Origin: Sphingopyxis sp. YR583
Lineage (GTDB): Bacteria > Pseudomonadota > Alphaproteobacteria > Sphingomonadales > Sphingomonadaceae
Reading direction: 5' to 3'
Assembly: GCF_900108295.1 (NCBI RefSeq)
Contig: NZ_FNWK01000004.1
Location: 1-64,000, forward strand
Length of the DNA stretch: 64,000 bases
Below the pieces are notes generated by a model that made no database searches, was not told the DNA's origin, and saw nothing but the letters and a program-made list of their open reading frames with translations. Made by a program: the position numbers and the translations under genes. Below, in pieces: positions 8,744 to 17,969 of the stretch; the first letter of the stretch is position 1, and each line of letters starts with the position of its first letter.

Positions 8744-9258
8744 AGGTCGAGCCTGAAGAAGCGGTCCTCATCGATATGATTGCCGACGCGAAACTCGTTG
8801 CGGCCGACGTCGTAGAAACCGTAGCGGCGGTAAAAGGCCTGCGCGCGGTCATTCTCGGTGAAGACGGTGAGGTAGAGGATCGATGCGCGCTCGCGCGCCC
8901 AGGCGATGCCCCATTCCATTAATGCGACGGCGACGCCCGTGCCCTTCGCGGCTTCGGCGACATAAAGCTGGTGCAGCTCGACGGCATTATCCGTTGGCTG
9001 CTCGGCGGGAAGCTCGAAATCGACCGGGCCCATCTTGATATAGCCGAGAATCGCGCCGGCTTCGTTGCGGACCAGCGCGACATCATGGTCGTCGCTCGCG
9101 ATTTGCGCGCGCACGCGCTCGGGCGGATTCCAGCCCGCGAGGAAGGTCGAGAGATCGGCGGGGTCATAGATATGCCCGAAAGTATGCGTGAACGATCCGT
9201 TGGCAAAGGCGGCGATCGCCTCGGCGTCCCGGGGCTGGGCCAATTGAATGGCGGTCAT
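8740..9258 (-). CDS. GNAT family N-acetyltransferase
   Basis: A 172-residue acetyltransferase. The acetyl-CoA binding motif A is LHQLYVAEAAKGTGVAVALM, close to the Q/RxxGxG/A consensus, followed by LYLTVFTENDRAQAFYRRYGF, typical of the C-terminal GNAT fold. The N-terminal IRLAQ-type opening begins at the ATG at 9258, which overlaps the midA stop as ATGA. The longer open frame upstream of 9258 is a shadow of midA. The acceptor is unknown; RimI-like or small-amine acetylation are both possible. Confidence 0.88.
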   Translation of the reverse strand: MTAIQLAQPRDAEAIAAFANGSFTHTFGHIYDPADLSTFLAGWNPPERVRAQIASDDHDVALVRNEAGAILGYIKMGPVDFELPAEQPTDNAVELHQLYVAEAAKGTGVAVALMEWGIAWARERASILYLTVFTENDRAQAFYRRYGFYDVGRNEFRVGNHIDEDRFFRLDL

Positions 9259-10319
9259 GCGGTGTCTCCTGTAAATCCTGCGGGCGTCGGCCAGTTTGGC
9301 GCGGTGAAGGCCATCACCTTGAACAAATCGCCCATCGCGTCGGGTCTGACCAGGCGGTCGCGTTGCCCCTCGAGTTCGTCGGCGCGGGAAGGCGACGCCT
9401 TTGCAAGCGACGCCTGCCGCGCATCGATGCCGAGTCGGCGCAGCCATTCGCCCTGCGTCGCGAGCGAGCTCACCGCGACACCGGCGTTTTGCGCAGCGCG
9501 GGCGAGCGTGGTGAAATCGACATGGGCGGTCAAATCGACCTCGCCCGGGTCGATGAAGGGATCGACGAAGCGGTGCGCCTTCACCGCCTGCAACGTGTCG
9601 CCTGCGGCGGGGCCGGCATAGCCATAGTCGATGGCAAGCATCGCGCCGCCTTGCCGCGCGAGGCGAAAAGCGCAGCGTTGCATGATCGCCGCCGAGACGG
9701 GTGTTGTTTCGACGATCGTGCCCTCGGCCTCGTTTCGCAGCGAGGCAGGAATTGCGTCGTCGGCCGGAGCGTCCCCGGCTACGGGCGTCATCGCATCGTC
9801 CTTGCGCTCGATCATGCGTTCGCGCCAGCCATCGACGGTGCGAATATATTGATGGATCGGCAGGGCATCGAAAAATTCGTTCGCGACGATGACCAGCGGC
9901 GCATCGTCGGGCAGGGCGTCGACTTCGTCATGGTGCCGTGCCGCGGGCAGGCGCGCGAGCTGCGCCACGCGCAGCGTCGGGCTCGTTTCGACCAGTTCGA
10001 CTCCCATCGGTGTGCAACCGAAGCGCGCCATCGTGCGCAAGGCGTCGGCCGCGAGCGTGCCGCGACCGGGACCGAGTTCGACATAGCGAAACGCCGGGCC
10101 GCCCGCACATGCCCACAGGTCGGCGATCCAGATGCCGATCATCTCGCCGAACATCTGGCTGATTTCGGGCGCGGTCGTAAAGTCACCCGCGGCGCCGAGC
10201 GGATCGCGCGTCGCATAATAATGGCCGTTCGCCGCCGCCATATAGTCGGCGACGGTTGTCGGCCGCGCCGCCGCAATCTCGCTTATCAACTGCTCGGGGT
10301 TTGGCGGTCCGTCACGCAA
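9255..10319 (-). CDS. SAM-dependent methyltransferase, MidA/NDUFAF7 family (DUF185)
   Basis: A 354-residue class I methyltransferase. Family landmarks are [27 protein letters not shown] near the N-terminus, the SAM motif [17 protein letters not shown], and [12 protein letters not shown]. The mitochondrial relative NDUFAF7/MidA dimethylates an arginine of complex I subunit NDUFS2. A similar role in bacteria is plausible but not shown. Translation appears to begin at a TTG at 10319, eight bases inside the lgt gene, because no ATG or GTG gives the conserved N-terminus ([15 protein letters not shown]). Confidence 0.88.
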   Translation of the reverse strand: MRDGPPNPEQLISEIAAARPTTVADYMAAANGHYYATRDPLGAAGDFTTAPEISQMFGEMIGIWIADLWACAGGPAFRYVELGPGRGTLAADALRTMARFGCTPMGVELVETSPTLRVAQLARLPAARHHDEVDALPDDAPLVIVANEFFDALPIHQYIRTVDGWRERMIERKDDAMTPVAGDAPADDAIPASLRNEAEGTIVETTPVSAAIMQRCAFRLARQGGAMLAIDYGYAGPAAGDTLQAVKAHRFVDPFIDPGEVDLTAHVDFTTLARAAQNAGVAVSSLATQGEWLRRLGIDARQASLAKASPSRADELEGQRDRLVRPDAMGDLFKVMAFTAPNWPTPAGFTGDTA

Positions 10320-11187
10320 CGCTGTCGAGTCCGGCCACCGGCTCGACCCGCTTGCGGCGGCCCTTGGCGGTGGCGACGAGCCAGAAGCCGATCAGCAGCA
10401 TCGGTACGGTCAGCGTCTGGCCCATCGTCAGCCCCCACGACAGCGTGCCGAGCTGGACATCGGGTTCGCGCACGAACTCGACCGCGAAACGGCTGAGGCC
10501 ATAGATGATCGCCGCCATGCCGAACAGGAAGCCGGGCTTGTAGCGCGCGTCGGTGCGCCAGAAGAAGAAGGCGAGGATCGCCATCATCACGATCCCTTCC
10601 AGGCCGGCTTCGTAAAGCTGACTCGGGTGGCGCGGGTCCATCGTGCCGCTGCCCGGAAAGATGATCGCCCAAGGTACGTCGGTCTTGCGGCCCCACAGCT
10701 CGCCGTTCACGAAATTGGCGAGGCGGCCGAAAAAGAGGCCAAAGGGAACAACGCATGCGACATAATCGCAAAAGCGCAGGAAGCTCAGCTTTTCCTTGCG
10801 CGTCACATACCAGATCGCGATCAGAACGCCGATCACGCCGCCATGGAGCGACATGCCACCGTCCCACAATTTGAAGATTTCGAGCGGCTTCTGGATATAG
10901 TTGCCGAGGTTATAGAAGAGCACATAGCCGAGCCGGCCGCCGAGGATGATCCCGAGCATCGCATAGAAGATCATGTCGTCGGCGTGGCGCCGCGCCATCG
11001 GGGCGCCGGGCTGTGCGATCAGCTTCAGGAGATACCAATAACCGACAAAAATGCCGGCGAGATAGGCGAGCGCATACCAACGGATCGGCAGGCCGAAAAC
11101 GCTGAACGCGATCTCGGAGTTGTCCCCCATGAGATCGTGAAAGTTCACATATTGCGTTGCTTCGGCTAAGGTTGCAAAAAGAAACAT
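10312..11187 (-). CDS. lgt: Prolipoprotein diacylglyceryl transferase Lgt
   Basis: A 291-residue inner membrane enzyme with about seven helices. It transfers a diacylglyceryl group from phosphatidylglycerol to the lipobox cysteine of prelipoproteins. Seen motifs are [13 protein letters not shown] in helix 1, [10 protein letters not shown], and the Lgt signature [14 protein letters not shown] with its catalytic Arg and Asn/Glu. The start [19 protein letters not shown] at 11187 aligns with the family N-terminus; the open frame extends upstream into the divergent ligase gene and is not expected to be used. It leads the minus-strand envelope operon. Several lipoproteins in this window would be substrates. 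Confidence 0.95.
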   Translation of the reverse strand: MFLFATLAEATQYVNFHDLMGDNSEIAFSVFGLPIRWYALAYLAGIFVGYWYLLKLIAQPGAPMARRHADDMIFYAMLGIILGGRLGYVLFYNLGNYIQKPLEIFKLWDGGMSLHGGVIGVLIAIWYVTRKEKLSFLRFCDYVACVVPFGLFFGRLANFVNGELWGRKTDVPWAIIFPGSGTMDPRHPSQLYEAGLEGIVMMAILAFFFWRTDARYKPGFLFGMAAIIYGLSRFAVEFVREPDVQLGTLSWGLTMGQTLTVPMLLIGFWLVATAKGRRKRVEPVAGLDSVA

Positions 11188-11264
11188 ATAGTCGCGCTGT
11201 CCTTCCCCAGGAGAGGCCTCCCCATAAGGGGTATGGCGAGCGAGACCAAGAGGAGAGATGAAAG

Positions 11265-12971
11265 ATGCCATCTGCGCTCGATTTGCGCCTGGAAGCCGCC
11301 TATAATCTGATCACCGGTCCGGGCGGACCGATCCAGGTCGGGTCCGTCGAACGCTTCGGCCACCAGCTTCCCATCGTCACCAATGCACCGACCAATCTTG
11401 CGGACTATGTTGCGTTTTTCGCTGCGCAGCATGGCGATGCGACCTTCCTCGTCGAAGGCGACGAGCGGCTGTCGTTCAAGCAGGTCTATATGGCGGCGCG
11501 GCAGGTCGCGGCGGGGCTGATCGAAGGCCATGGCGTCCAGCGCGGCGACCGCGTCGGGCTAGCGATGCGCAACGCCAACGCATGGTGCGTATCCTATATC
11601 GGCATCTTGATGGCGGGCGGCTGTGCGACCTTGCTCAACGGCTGGTGGCAGGGCGGTGAACTCGCGGCGGGCATTCTCGACAGCGAAGCGAAGCTCGTCA
11701 TCGCCGACGTCCAGCGCGCGGCGCGGCTTGAGGAAGTCGAACATGGCGCGAAGGTCATCACGCTCGACCTGAAGCAGCCGATCGATCAGGCGATCGCGCC
11801 GATCACGGGTGCGGGCGGCAGCGCCGCGACGGTGCTGCCGACGCTGACGGGGCAGGATCTCGCGACGATCCTCTTCACCTCGGGCTCGACGGGTCAGTCG
11901 AAGGGCGCTTATTCGCGCCACGAGGCCGTGGTGCAGGCGATCTTCAACTATGTGACGCAGACCGCGAGCATCGTCCATCTGCTGACCGAAGACGGGCAGA
12001 TGTCGGACATCCAGCCCGCGACCTTGATCTGCACCCCCTTGTTCCACGTAACCGCCGAAATCCCGGTGTTCCTGCAAAGCTTCGCCTTGGGCCGCAAACT
12101 GGTGCTGATGCCGAAGTGGAACGCCGACGAGGCGATGCGGCTGATTCAGGACGAGAAGTGCAATTATTTCGTCGGCGTCCCGCTGATGAGCTACGAAATC
12201 CTCACAAGTCCGAACCGCAAGAATTACGATCTGTCGACGTGCAAGAGCTATGCCGGCGGCGGCGCCCCGCGCCCGCCCGAACATGTGCGGCGCCTTGCGA
12301 CGGAAATGGGCGAGGCGAAGCCCTTGCTCGGTTACGGCCTGACCGAGACCAACGCGGTCGGCTGCGGCATCATCAACGAAAATTATGTCGCGAAGCCGAT
12401 GTCGACCGGCCCTGCGTCGAAGCCGCTCGTCGATCTCGCAATCCTCGACGACAATGGCGAGCCGCTCGCGCAAGGCGGCGTCGGCGAGGTGTGCATCCGT
12501 TCGGTCTGCAATTTCGAAGGCTATTGGAACAATGAGGCGGCGACCAAGGCTGCCTTCTTCGAAAACGGCTATTTCCGCTCGGGCGACCTCGGCTATCTCG
12601 ACGAGGACGGCTATTTGTTCATCGTTGACCGCAAGAAGGACATCATCATCCGCGGCGGCGAGAATATCAGCTGCCAGGAAGTCGAAGCGGCGATCTACGA
12701 GCATGCCGAGGTGAACGAGTGCGCGGTGTTCGGGCTGCCCGACGAGCGGCTTGGCGAATGCGTCGGTGCGGTGGTGTGGGTGAAGCCGGGCAGCGAGGTC
12801 GATGCCGATACCTTGATCTCATTTCTCGGTACCCGCCTCGCGCCCTATAAGGTTCCGTGCCGAATCTGGATGTCGAACGACGCGCTGCCAAAGCTCGGCA
12901 GCGAAAAGATCGACAAGGTCAGCTTGCGCAACCGCTATCGCAAGGAATATGCGGCGGAGGTCGTCGCGTAA
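11265..12971 (+). CDS. Class I adenylate-forming acyl-CoA synthetase
   Basis: A 568-residue ANL-superfamily ligase. Core motifs in order: the P-loop [10 protein letters not shown] near residue 207, the A5 motif [11 protein letters not shown], the A7 motif [14 protein letters not shown], the hinge [15 protein letters not shown], and the C-terminal catalytic lysine in [14 protein letters not shown]. It activates a carboxylic acid as acyl-AMP and then as the CoA thioester. The specificity is not evident; long- or medium-chain fatty acids are the default guess. AGAGGAGAG precedes the ATG. It diverges from lgt and is followed 30 bases later by the cytochrome b gene. Confidence 0.88.
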   Translation: MPSALDLRLEAAYNLITGPGGPIQVGSVERFGHQLPIVTNAPTNLADYVAFFAAQHGDATFLVEGDERLSFKQVYMAARQVAAGLIEGHGVQRGDRVGLAMRNANAWCVSYIGILMAGGCATLLNGWWQGGELAAGILDSEAKLVIADVQRAARLEEVEHGAKVITLDLKQPIDQAIAPITGAGGSAATVLPTLTGQDLATILFTSGSTGQSKGAYSRHEAVVQAIFNYVTQTASIVHLLTEDGQMSDIQPATLICTPLFHVTAEIPVFLQSFALGRKLVLMPKWNADEAMRLIQDEKCNYFVGVPLMSYEILTSPNRKNYDLSTCKSYAGGGAPRPPEHVRRLATEMGEAKPLLGYGLTETNAVGCGIINENYVAKPMSTGPASKPLVDLAILDDNGEPLAQGGVGEVCIRSVCNFEGYWNNEAATKAAFFENGYFRSGDLGYLDEDGYLFIVDRKKDIIIRGGENISCQEVEAAIYEHAEVNECAVFGLPDERLGECVGAVVWVKPGSEVDADTLISFLGTRLAPYKVPCRIWMSNDALPKLGSEKIDKVSLRNRYRKEYAAEVVA

Positions 12972-13001
12972 CCGATCGAGACAGAGGAGCGAACCGGGAC
13001 C

Positions 13002-13850
13002 ATGGCCGAGGCTGAAACTCCCGTCGCTCCCGAAAAGCCGGAGCCGGTGCGCGTCTATCGCCACCGGCTGCCGACGCGCATCTGGCATTGGGTGAATGCC
13101 ATCACCTTGCTGATCCTGCTGATGAGCGGGCTGATGATCTTCAACGCGCACCCGCGCCTCTATTGGGGCGAATATGGTGCGAACTTCGACCGCGCCTGGC
13201 TGGTGATCGGCTCGACGCCCGACAGCGGCTATTTGCGCATCGGCGATTACCGGGTGGAAACGACGGGCCTGCTCGGTCGCTGGACCGATGCGGAGGGCGC
13301 CGAAAAGACCTGGGCCTTCCCCGGCTGGGCGACGATCCCGACGAGCTACAGCCTTGCGGACGGGCGCCGCTGGCATCTGCTGTTCGCGTGGGTGCTGTCG
13401 ATCGGGCTGACGCTCTACATGCTCTGGACGCTCATCGGCGGGCATTTGCGCAAGGATCTGCACGTCCGCCGCGCCGAATGGTCGCCGCGCCATATCTGGC
13501 ACGATGTGAAGGAGCACGCGCGGCTGCGCTTTCCGCGGGGCGAGGCCGCAGCGCGCTACGGGATCTTGCAAAAGCTGAGTTACATCGGAGTGATCTTCGT
13601 CGCGCTGCCGCTGATGATCGCGACGGGGCTTACCATGTCGCCGGGTATGAATGCCGCCTGGCCGTGGCTGCTCGATGTCTTCGGCGGTCGGCAATCGGCG
13701 CGCTCGATCCATTTCATCACCGCCTGGGCGCTCGTCGCCTTCTTCCTCGTCCATATTCTGATGGTGCTGCTGGCGGGGCCGGTGAACGAGATACGCTCGA
13801 TGATTACCGGCTGGTTTCGCCTGCCGCCCGAACGGGAGGAGGGGGCATGA
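13002..13850 (+). CDS. Cytochrome b561-type membrane protein (Ni/Fe-hydrogenase cytochrome b family)
   Basis: A 282-residue membrane protein with four clear hydrophobic segments. Candidate haem-ligating histidines are in YRHRLPTRIWHWVNA (helix 1), RRWHLLFAWVLS, and RSIHFITAWALVAFFLVHILM (last helices), the pattern of the cytochrome b/b6 domain family. A periplasmic loop of about 60 residues separates helices 1 and 2. The stop overlaps the ATG of the next gene, a molybdopterin oxidoreductase, so it is most likely the quinol-side haem subunit passing electrons to or from that enzyme. Confidence 0.85.
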   Translation: MAEAETPVAPEKPEPVRVYRHRLPTRIWHWVNAITLLILLMSGLMIFNAHPRLYWGEYGANFDRAWLVIGSTPDSGYLRIGDYRVETTGLLGRWTDAEGAEKTWAFPGWATIPTSYSLADGRRWHLLFAWVLSIGLTLYMLWTLIGGHLRKDLHVRRAEWSPRHIWHDVKEHARLRFPRGEAAARYGILQKLSYIGVIFVALPLMIATGLTMSPGMNAAWPWLLDVFGGRQSARSIHFITAWALVAFFLVHILMVLLAGPVNEIRSMITGWFRLPPEREEGA

Positions 13851-14626
13851 GCGAGATCCTGCTGCCACGCCGCGAACTGATCGCGCGTGCCGGCGGGCTC
13901 GTCGCCGCTGCGGGCGCCTTGCCTCTGCTGTCGGGCTGCGACGCGATCAACGATGCGCCCGCAGTGCGCAAGATATTGTCGATGGGCGAGGAGATGAACC
14001 TTGCGAGCCAGCGCGCGCTGATCGACCGGAATGCGCTCGCGCGTGAATATAGCCGCGCCGACCTGTCGCCCTATTTCCGGCCCAACGGCACGCGCCTGCC
14101 TGCGGGCGCCGACTATGCCGCTCATGCGGCGAGCGGCTTTGCCGACTGGCGCGTCAAGGTGACGGGGCTCGTCGCGCGGCCGTTCTCGCTGTCGATGGCC
14201 GACATCCGCGCGATGCCGCAACGCACCCAGATAACCCGGCACGATTGCGTCGAAGGGTGGAGCGCGATCGGGCAATGGACCGGGGTGCCGCTTGGCCGCA
14301 TTCTGGGTGCCGCTGGGGTCAGGGACGGTGCGCGCTATATCATATTCCGCTGTGCCGATCGCCTCGGCGACGCGCTTTATTATGAAAGCTGCGACATGGT
14401 CGACGCGCTGCACCCGCAGACGATCATGGCGTGGGCGCTCAATGACGCGGTGCTTCCGATCGCCAACGGCGCGCCGCTACGGCTGCGTATCGAGCGTCAG
14501 CTTGGCTATAAGCATGCCAAATATGTGAACGCGATCGAGGCGGTGGCGAGCCTGGACGGAATCGGCGCCGGCAAGGGTGGCTATTGGGAAGATCGAATCG
14601 ATTATGAATGGTATGCGGGCATCTGA
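13847..14626 (+). CDS. Exported molybdopterin-dependent oxidoreductase (sulfite-oxidase/YedY fold)
   Basis: A 259-residue protein with an RRELIARAG motif before a hydrophobic stretch ending LLSGC. It therefore looks like a Tat substrate and possibly a lipoprotein (Cys near residue 28). The Moco-binding core contains the likely Mo-ligating cysteine in RHDCVEGWSAIGQWTGVPL and the C-terminal LRIERQLGYKHAKYV segment. It is shorter than full sulfite oxidases and lacks their dimerisation domain, like MsrP/YedY. Translational coupling to the cytochrome b gene (ATGA overlap) suggests a two-subunit periplasmic reductase or oxidase. The substrate is unknown; methionine sulfoxide or a similar S/N-oxide is a guess. 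Confidence 0.87.
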   Translation: MSEILLPRRELIARAGGLVAAAGALPLLSGCDAINDAPAVRKILSMGEEMNLASQRALIDRNALAREYSRADLSPYFRPNGTRLPAGADYAAHAASGFADWRVKVTGLVARPFSLSMADIRAMPQRTQITRHDCVEGWSAIGQWTGVPLGRILGAAGVRDGARYIIFRCADRLGDALYYESCDMVDALHPQTIMAWALNDAVLPIANGAPLRLRIERQLGYKHAKYVNAIEAVASLDGIGAGKGGYWEDRIDYEWYAGI

Positions 14627-14664
14627 TCGCAACCATTTTTCGCGCCGGCGGTTCGGTTTGTAAA

Positions 14665-15903
14665 ATGTCGATCCTGCGTCCGTTTCTCTCCCGCATCATT
14701 CACCAAGGGCGGCTTGCCGTTATCCTGCCCGATGGTGGGCGCGAGGAATATGGCGTCCCGGCACCGGCCTTCCCCGATGTCACGATCCGTTTTACGAGCC
14801 GCAGGGGAATGCGCCGCATCATCCTCGATCCGCGCATCGGCGCCGCCGAGGCGTATATGGATGGCGAGATGGAACTGGTCGAGGGCGACATCATGGACCT
14901 CGTCACGCTCATCCGTTCGAACACGCCTTGGGATCGGGGGGCAAGGCTTCACGACAAGACATGGCTAGGCCGCCGCGCCGAATGGGTGAAGACGCGGATC
15001 GGGTCGATCAACCGCCAGCGCCAGTCGCGCGCCAACGTCAAGCATCACTATGATATCGGCAACGACCTCTATCGGCTCTTCCTCGACGAAGACATGCAAT
15101 ATAGCTGCGCTTACTGGTCGCGCTCCGACATGACGCTGGATGAGGCGCAGACGGCGAAGAAGGCGCATATCGCGGCAAAACTCGCGCTGAAACCGGGACA
15201 GCGCATCCTCGACATCGGTTGCGGCTGGGGCGGGATGGCGATCACTCTTGCGACTCTCGAAAATGTCGAGGTGCTGGGGATCACGCTATCCGAAGAGCAG
15301 CTCGCACTCGCGCGTCAGCGCGCCGAGACCGCGGGCGTGGCCGACCGCGTGAAATTCGAACTGATCGACTATCGCGACCTCGTCGCCCGCGAGGCCGGAA
15401 AATTCGACCGTATCGTGTCGGTCGGCATGTTCGAACATGTCGGCGCAGCGAATTTCGAGACGTTCTTTCGTGCTGCCGCGAACCTGATGACCGCCGACGG
15501 CGTGATGCTGCTCCACACGATCGGCCGCTTCGGCAAGCCGGGCGCGACCGACGCCTTCACGCGCAAATATATCTTCCCTGGCGGCTATATCCCCGCGCTC
15601 AGCGAAACATTGGCGGCGAGCGAAAAGAGCCGGCTGATCGCCGCCGATGTCGAGACGCTGCGCCTCCATTACGCTCTGACCTTGCGGGAGTGGTACGCGC
15701 GGACGCTGGCGCACGAAGCCGAAATCACCCGCATGATGGGCGTCCGCTTCTTCCGCATGTGGTGCTTCTACCTCGCCGGGGCGACCTCGGCGTTCGAGAG
15801 CGGCGGGATGGGCAATTACCAGATCCAGTTCGCACGCAGCCGCCACGCACTGCCGCTGACGCGCGACTATATGGGCGAGGCCGAACGAGACTACGTCGGG
15901 TAG
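14665..15903 (+). CDS. cfa: Cyclopropane-fatty-acyl-phospholipid synthase family methyltransferase
   Basis: A 412-residue CFA synthase-like enzyme. The N-terminal domain is followed by ANVKHHYDIGNDLYRLFLD and MQYSCAYW, the SAM motif ILDIGCGWGGMA, and FDRIVSVGMFEHVG, all hallmarks of the family. It would methylenate cis double bonds of membrane phospholipid acyl chains using SAM. The start is set at the ATG at 14665, since upstream residues are not family-like and overlap the previous gene. No strong ribosome site is visible. Its 3' end overlaps the opposing DUF1801 gene by 13 bases. Confidence 0.9.
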   Translation: MSILRPFLSRIIHQGRLAVILPDGGREEYGVPAPAFPDVTIRFTSRRGMRRIILDPRIGAAEAYMDGEMELVEGDIMDLVTLIRSNTPWDRGARLHDKTWLGRRAEWVKTRIGSINRQRQSRANVKHHYDIGNDLYRLFLDEDMQYSCAYWSRSDMTLDEAQTAKKAHIAAKLALKPGQRILDIGCGWGGMAITLATLENVEVLGITLSEEQLALARQRAETAGVADRVKFELIDYRDLVAREAGKFDRIVSVGMFEHVGAANFETFFRAAANLMTADGVMLLHTIGRFGKPGATDAFTRKYIFPGGYIPALSETLAASEKSRLIAADVETLRLHYALTLREWYARTLAHEAEITRMMGVRFFRMWCFYLAGATSAFESGGMGNYQIQFARSRHALPLTRDYMGEAERDYVG

Positions 15904-16328
15904 CGCTCGTTCATAACCTCCCAGCTTAGCTCGACCAATTGTTCGAGCACCTCAAGATCGACGTCGCCTAGCTTGTTGATATAGAGGCAGGATTGGCCGT
16001 TCTTATATTTGCCAAGCTTGTCGAGCAGCGCATCGGCCTCGCCCTGACGCTTGTCGTAATGGCCCAGCAGATAGAGTGTCATTGCGGCCTTGCGGGGCGA
16101 GAAGCCGGCGCGGCACATCGTCCCCGATCGGCCGCTGTCATAGACATAGTCGTAACTGCCATAGCCGATGATCGACGGTCCCCACATTTTCGGGGTCAGG
16201 CCGGTGACGCGGCGGTGCATCGCGTCGATCGCTTCGGCCTCTTCGCGGCGGCGCGCCTCGGGCACCGCAGCAATGAAGTCGGCGACGCGGATGTCGGTTG
16301 CCTTGGTCTTGATCTCGTCCTTGCCCAT
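15891..16328 (-). CDS. DUF1801 domain protein
   Basis: A 145-residue cytosolic protein of the DUF1801/YdhG type. It shows RRREEAEAIDAMHRRVTG.TPKMWG near the start, then GYGSYDYVYDSGRSGTM, then GFSPRKAAMTLYLLG, typical of the family, and a C-terminal Lys/Leu-rich part (DVDLEVLEQLVELSW). No enzymatic function is established for the family. It lies convergent to cfa and upstream of nothing obvious on its own strand apart from the WYL regulator 47 bases before it. Confidence 0.8.
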   Translation of the reverse strand: MGKDEIKTKATDIRVADFIAAVPEARRREEAEAIDAMHRRVTGLTPKMWGPSIIGYGSYDYVYDSGRSGTMCRAGFSPRKAAMTLYLLGHYDKRQGEADALLDKLGKYKNGQSCLYINKLGDVDLEVLEQLVELSWEVMNERYPT

Positions 16329-16375
16329 GACCTGCCTCCCTGCGCCAAGAATAGCGCGCGGATCGGGCGAAGCAA

Positions 16376-17335
16376 TCAGCCGTGTATCGCTGCAATCGCG
16401 CGTGCGAGCGCGCCGATGCGGGCCCGAAAGCTGGCGGGTGCCATCACCTCGACCTCGGCGCCGAGTGCAATCATCTCGCGCGCGCCATGGTCGCTGTCTT
16501 CGATCATCAGGCTCATTTCGCGCCAGCCGCGATCATCGGGCGCCCCTGCCGCCGCGACCGCCCCGGCACCGCGCGGCGACTGCTGTGCCAGCCGCTTGCA
16601 GCCTTCGGGCGAGGCGCGGACGGTCGCGGCGGTCGCGAAAAGTTCGCTCTCGAAGCGCGCCTGCTCGGCCTGCCACCATGTCGCGAGATGGAAATCCTCC
16701 GGCCATTCGAAGCTTGCGCCACGCGGCTCCGGCGCTTGGATGTTCGAAACGCGAAAGACGCGTATCTTGCCCGCTCCGCGCGCCGCGAGATACCAGATGC
16801 CGGCTTTGAGTATGAGGCCGAGCGGTTCGACCGTCCAGTCGCGCAGCCCCTGCCAGCTTTCATAACGCATCGCGAGCGTCCGCTGGTCGAACACGGCGCG
16901 CGCGATCGCCGGAAGCGAGGGCAGGCTTTCGCCGCTTCGATACCAGGTCACGGGATCGAGATGAAAACGCGCCGCCATGCGGTCGGCGAGCGCGCCGCCA
17001 CCGCCCGGAATCGCGGCGAGCAGCTTGCCGCGCGCCGCGCTTGTCGCGGCACCAAGCCCGAGCTCGGCGGCGGGGCCGGGCAGGCCGATCATCGTCGCCA
17101 CCTCGGCCTCGCCCGCCGATAATCCGGTCAACCGCGTGCGATAGCCGTCTAGCAGCTGAAAGCCGCCCCCCGGGCCGCGATCGCCGTAGACCGGCACCCC
17201 CGCGGCCGAGAGTGCGTCGATATCGCGATAGATAGTGCGTTCGGACACCTCGAACTCGGCCGCGAGATCGGCGGCCGTGAGCCGCTGGCGGAGCTGCAGC
17301 AGGATCAGGATCGAGAGGAGACGGCTCGCGCGCAT
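16376..17335 (-). CDS. YafY-type transcriptional regulator (HTH + WYL domain)
   Basis: A 319-residue regulator. The N-terminal winged helix (TAADLAAEFEVSERTIYRDI) is the DeoR-like HTH_11 type and is followed by GVPVYGDRGPGGGFQLLDGYRT. The middle carries a WYL-like domain (VEPLGLILKAGIWYLAA). WYL proteins sense small ligands or nucleic acid and often control the divergent gene. Here the divergent gene encodes a Tat-exported protein, and a CTGACA-N5-TGTCAG palindrome lies between the two starts. The ATG at 17335 fits the family N-terminus (MRASRLLSILILLQ). Confidence 0.88.
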   Translation of the reverse strand: MRASRLLSILILLQLRQRLTAADLAAEFEVSERTIYRDIDALSAAGVPVYGDRGPGGGFQLLDGYRTRLTGLSAGEAEVATMIGLPGPAAELGLGAATSAARGKLLAAIPGGGGALADRMAARFHLDPVTWYRSGESLPSLPAIARAVFDQRTLAMRYESWQGLRDWTVEPLGLILKAGIWYLAARGAGKIRVFRVSNIQAPEPRGASFEWPEDFHLATWWQAEQARFESELFATAATVRASPEGCKRLAQQSPRGAGAVAAAGAPDDRGWREMSLMIEDSDHGAREMIALGAEVEVMAPASFRARIGALARAIAAIHG

Positions 17336-17358
17336 TTTTTCGCTCTAGCAGAAAATAA

Positions 17359-17375
17359 CTGACAGATAATGTCAG
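17359..17375. promoter_or_regulatory. Inverted repeat, likely WYL-regulator operator
   Basis: A perfect CTGACA and TGTCAG pair separated by five bases sits in the 82-base divergent region, 24 bases from the regulator start and 43 from the exported-protein start. Its position and symmetry suit an autoregulatory operator for the dimeric YafY-type regulator. Binding is inferred. Confidence 0.5.
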
Positions 17376-17417
17376 GATAGCGGGCGTAGCAGGGCTTGGT
17401 CACCGAGGGAGCGATCC

Positions 17418-17969
17418 ATGACCGATGTCGACCGCCGCACCATCATCGCCACCAGCGCAGGAGCCTTTATGTCCAGCCTCATTCCCGTCGCCGCGTCTGC
17501 TGCGATCGATCCCGCACCCGTCGGCAAACCCGGCGACTTCGATTTCCTCACTGGCGAATGGCGAATCCACAACAGGTTTCGCGAAGGCGAAAAATGGATC
17601 GAATTCCCCGGCGAGGCGACCGTCTTCGCCATTCTCGGCGGGATCGCCAGCGTTGAGGAATTGCGCATCCCGGCACGGGGTTTTTCGGGCATGGGCCTGC
17701 GCCTGCTCGACGTCGAAAAGAGGATATGGTCCGACCATTGGGTCAACGCCAAATCGGGTGTGGTCGCGGTGCCCGGGCAATTGGGCGTGTTCGAAAATGG
17801 CGTCGGCACCTTTCTCTCCGAGGGCGAGGGAGAAAAGGGCCCCGAACTGTATCGCGGCGTCTGGGACCGGATCACGCCGACAAGCTGCCGCTGGTTTCAG
17901 GGCACCTCGCGCGACGGGGGCAAGACGTGGGACGATAGTTGGTTCATGGACTGGACGCGGGTTTGCTGA
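17418..17969 (+). CDS. Tat-exported hypothetical protein (DUF1579-like)
   Basis: A 183-residue protein with a twin-arginine leader (DRRTIIATSAGAF then a hydrophobic run ending AASAA). The mature part begins with PGDFDFLTGEWRIHNRF, which resembles the beta-barrel DUF1579 and related lipocalin-like proteins, and ends with a conserved-looking DGGKTWDDSWFMDWTRV. It carries no catalytic motif that I recognise. It is divergent from a WYL regulator and is probably its target. Function unknown. Confidence 0.75.
   Translation: MTDVDRRTIIATSAGAFMSSLIPVAASAAIDPAPVGKPGDFDFLTGEWRIHNRFREGEKWIEFPGEATVFAILGGIASVEELRIPARGFSGMGLRLLDVEKRIWSDHWVNAKSGVVAVPGQLGVFENGVGTFLSEGEGEKGPELYRGVWDRITPTSCRWFQGTSRDGGKTWDDSWFMDWTRVC

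Noticed and set aside
11188-11271. Upstream extension of lgt
   Set aside because: It overlaps the divergent acyl-CoA ligase start and does not resemble Lgt N-termini.
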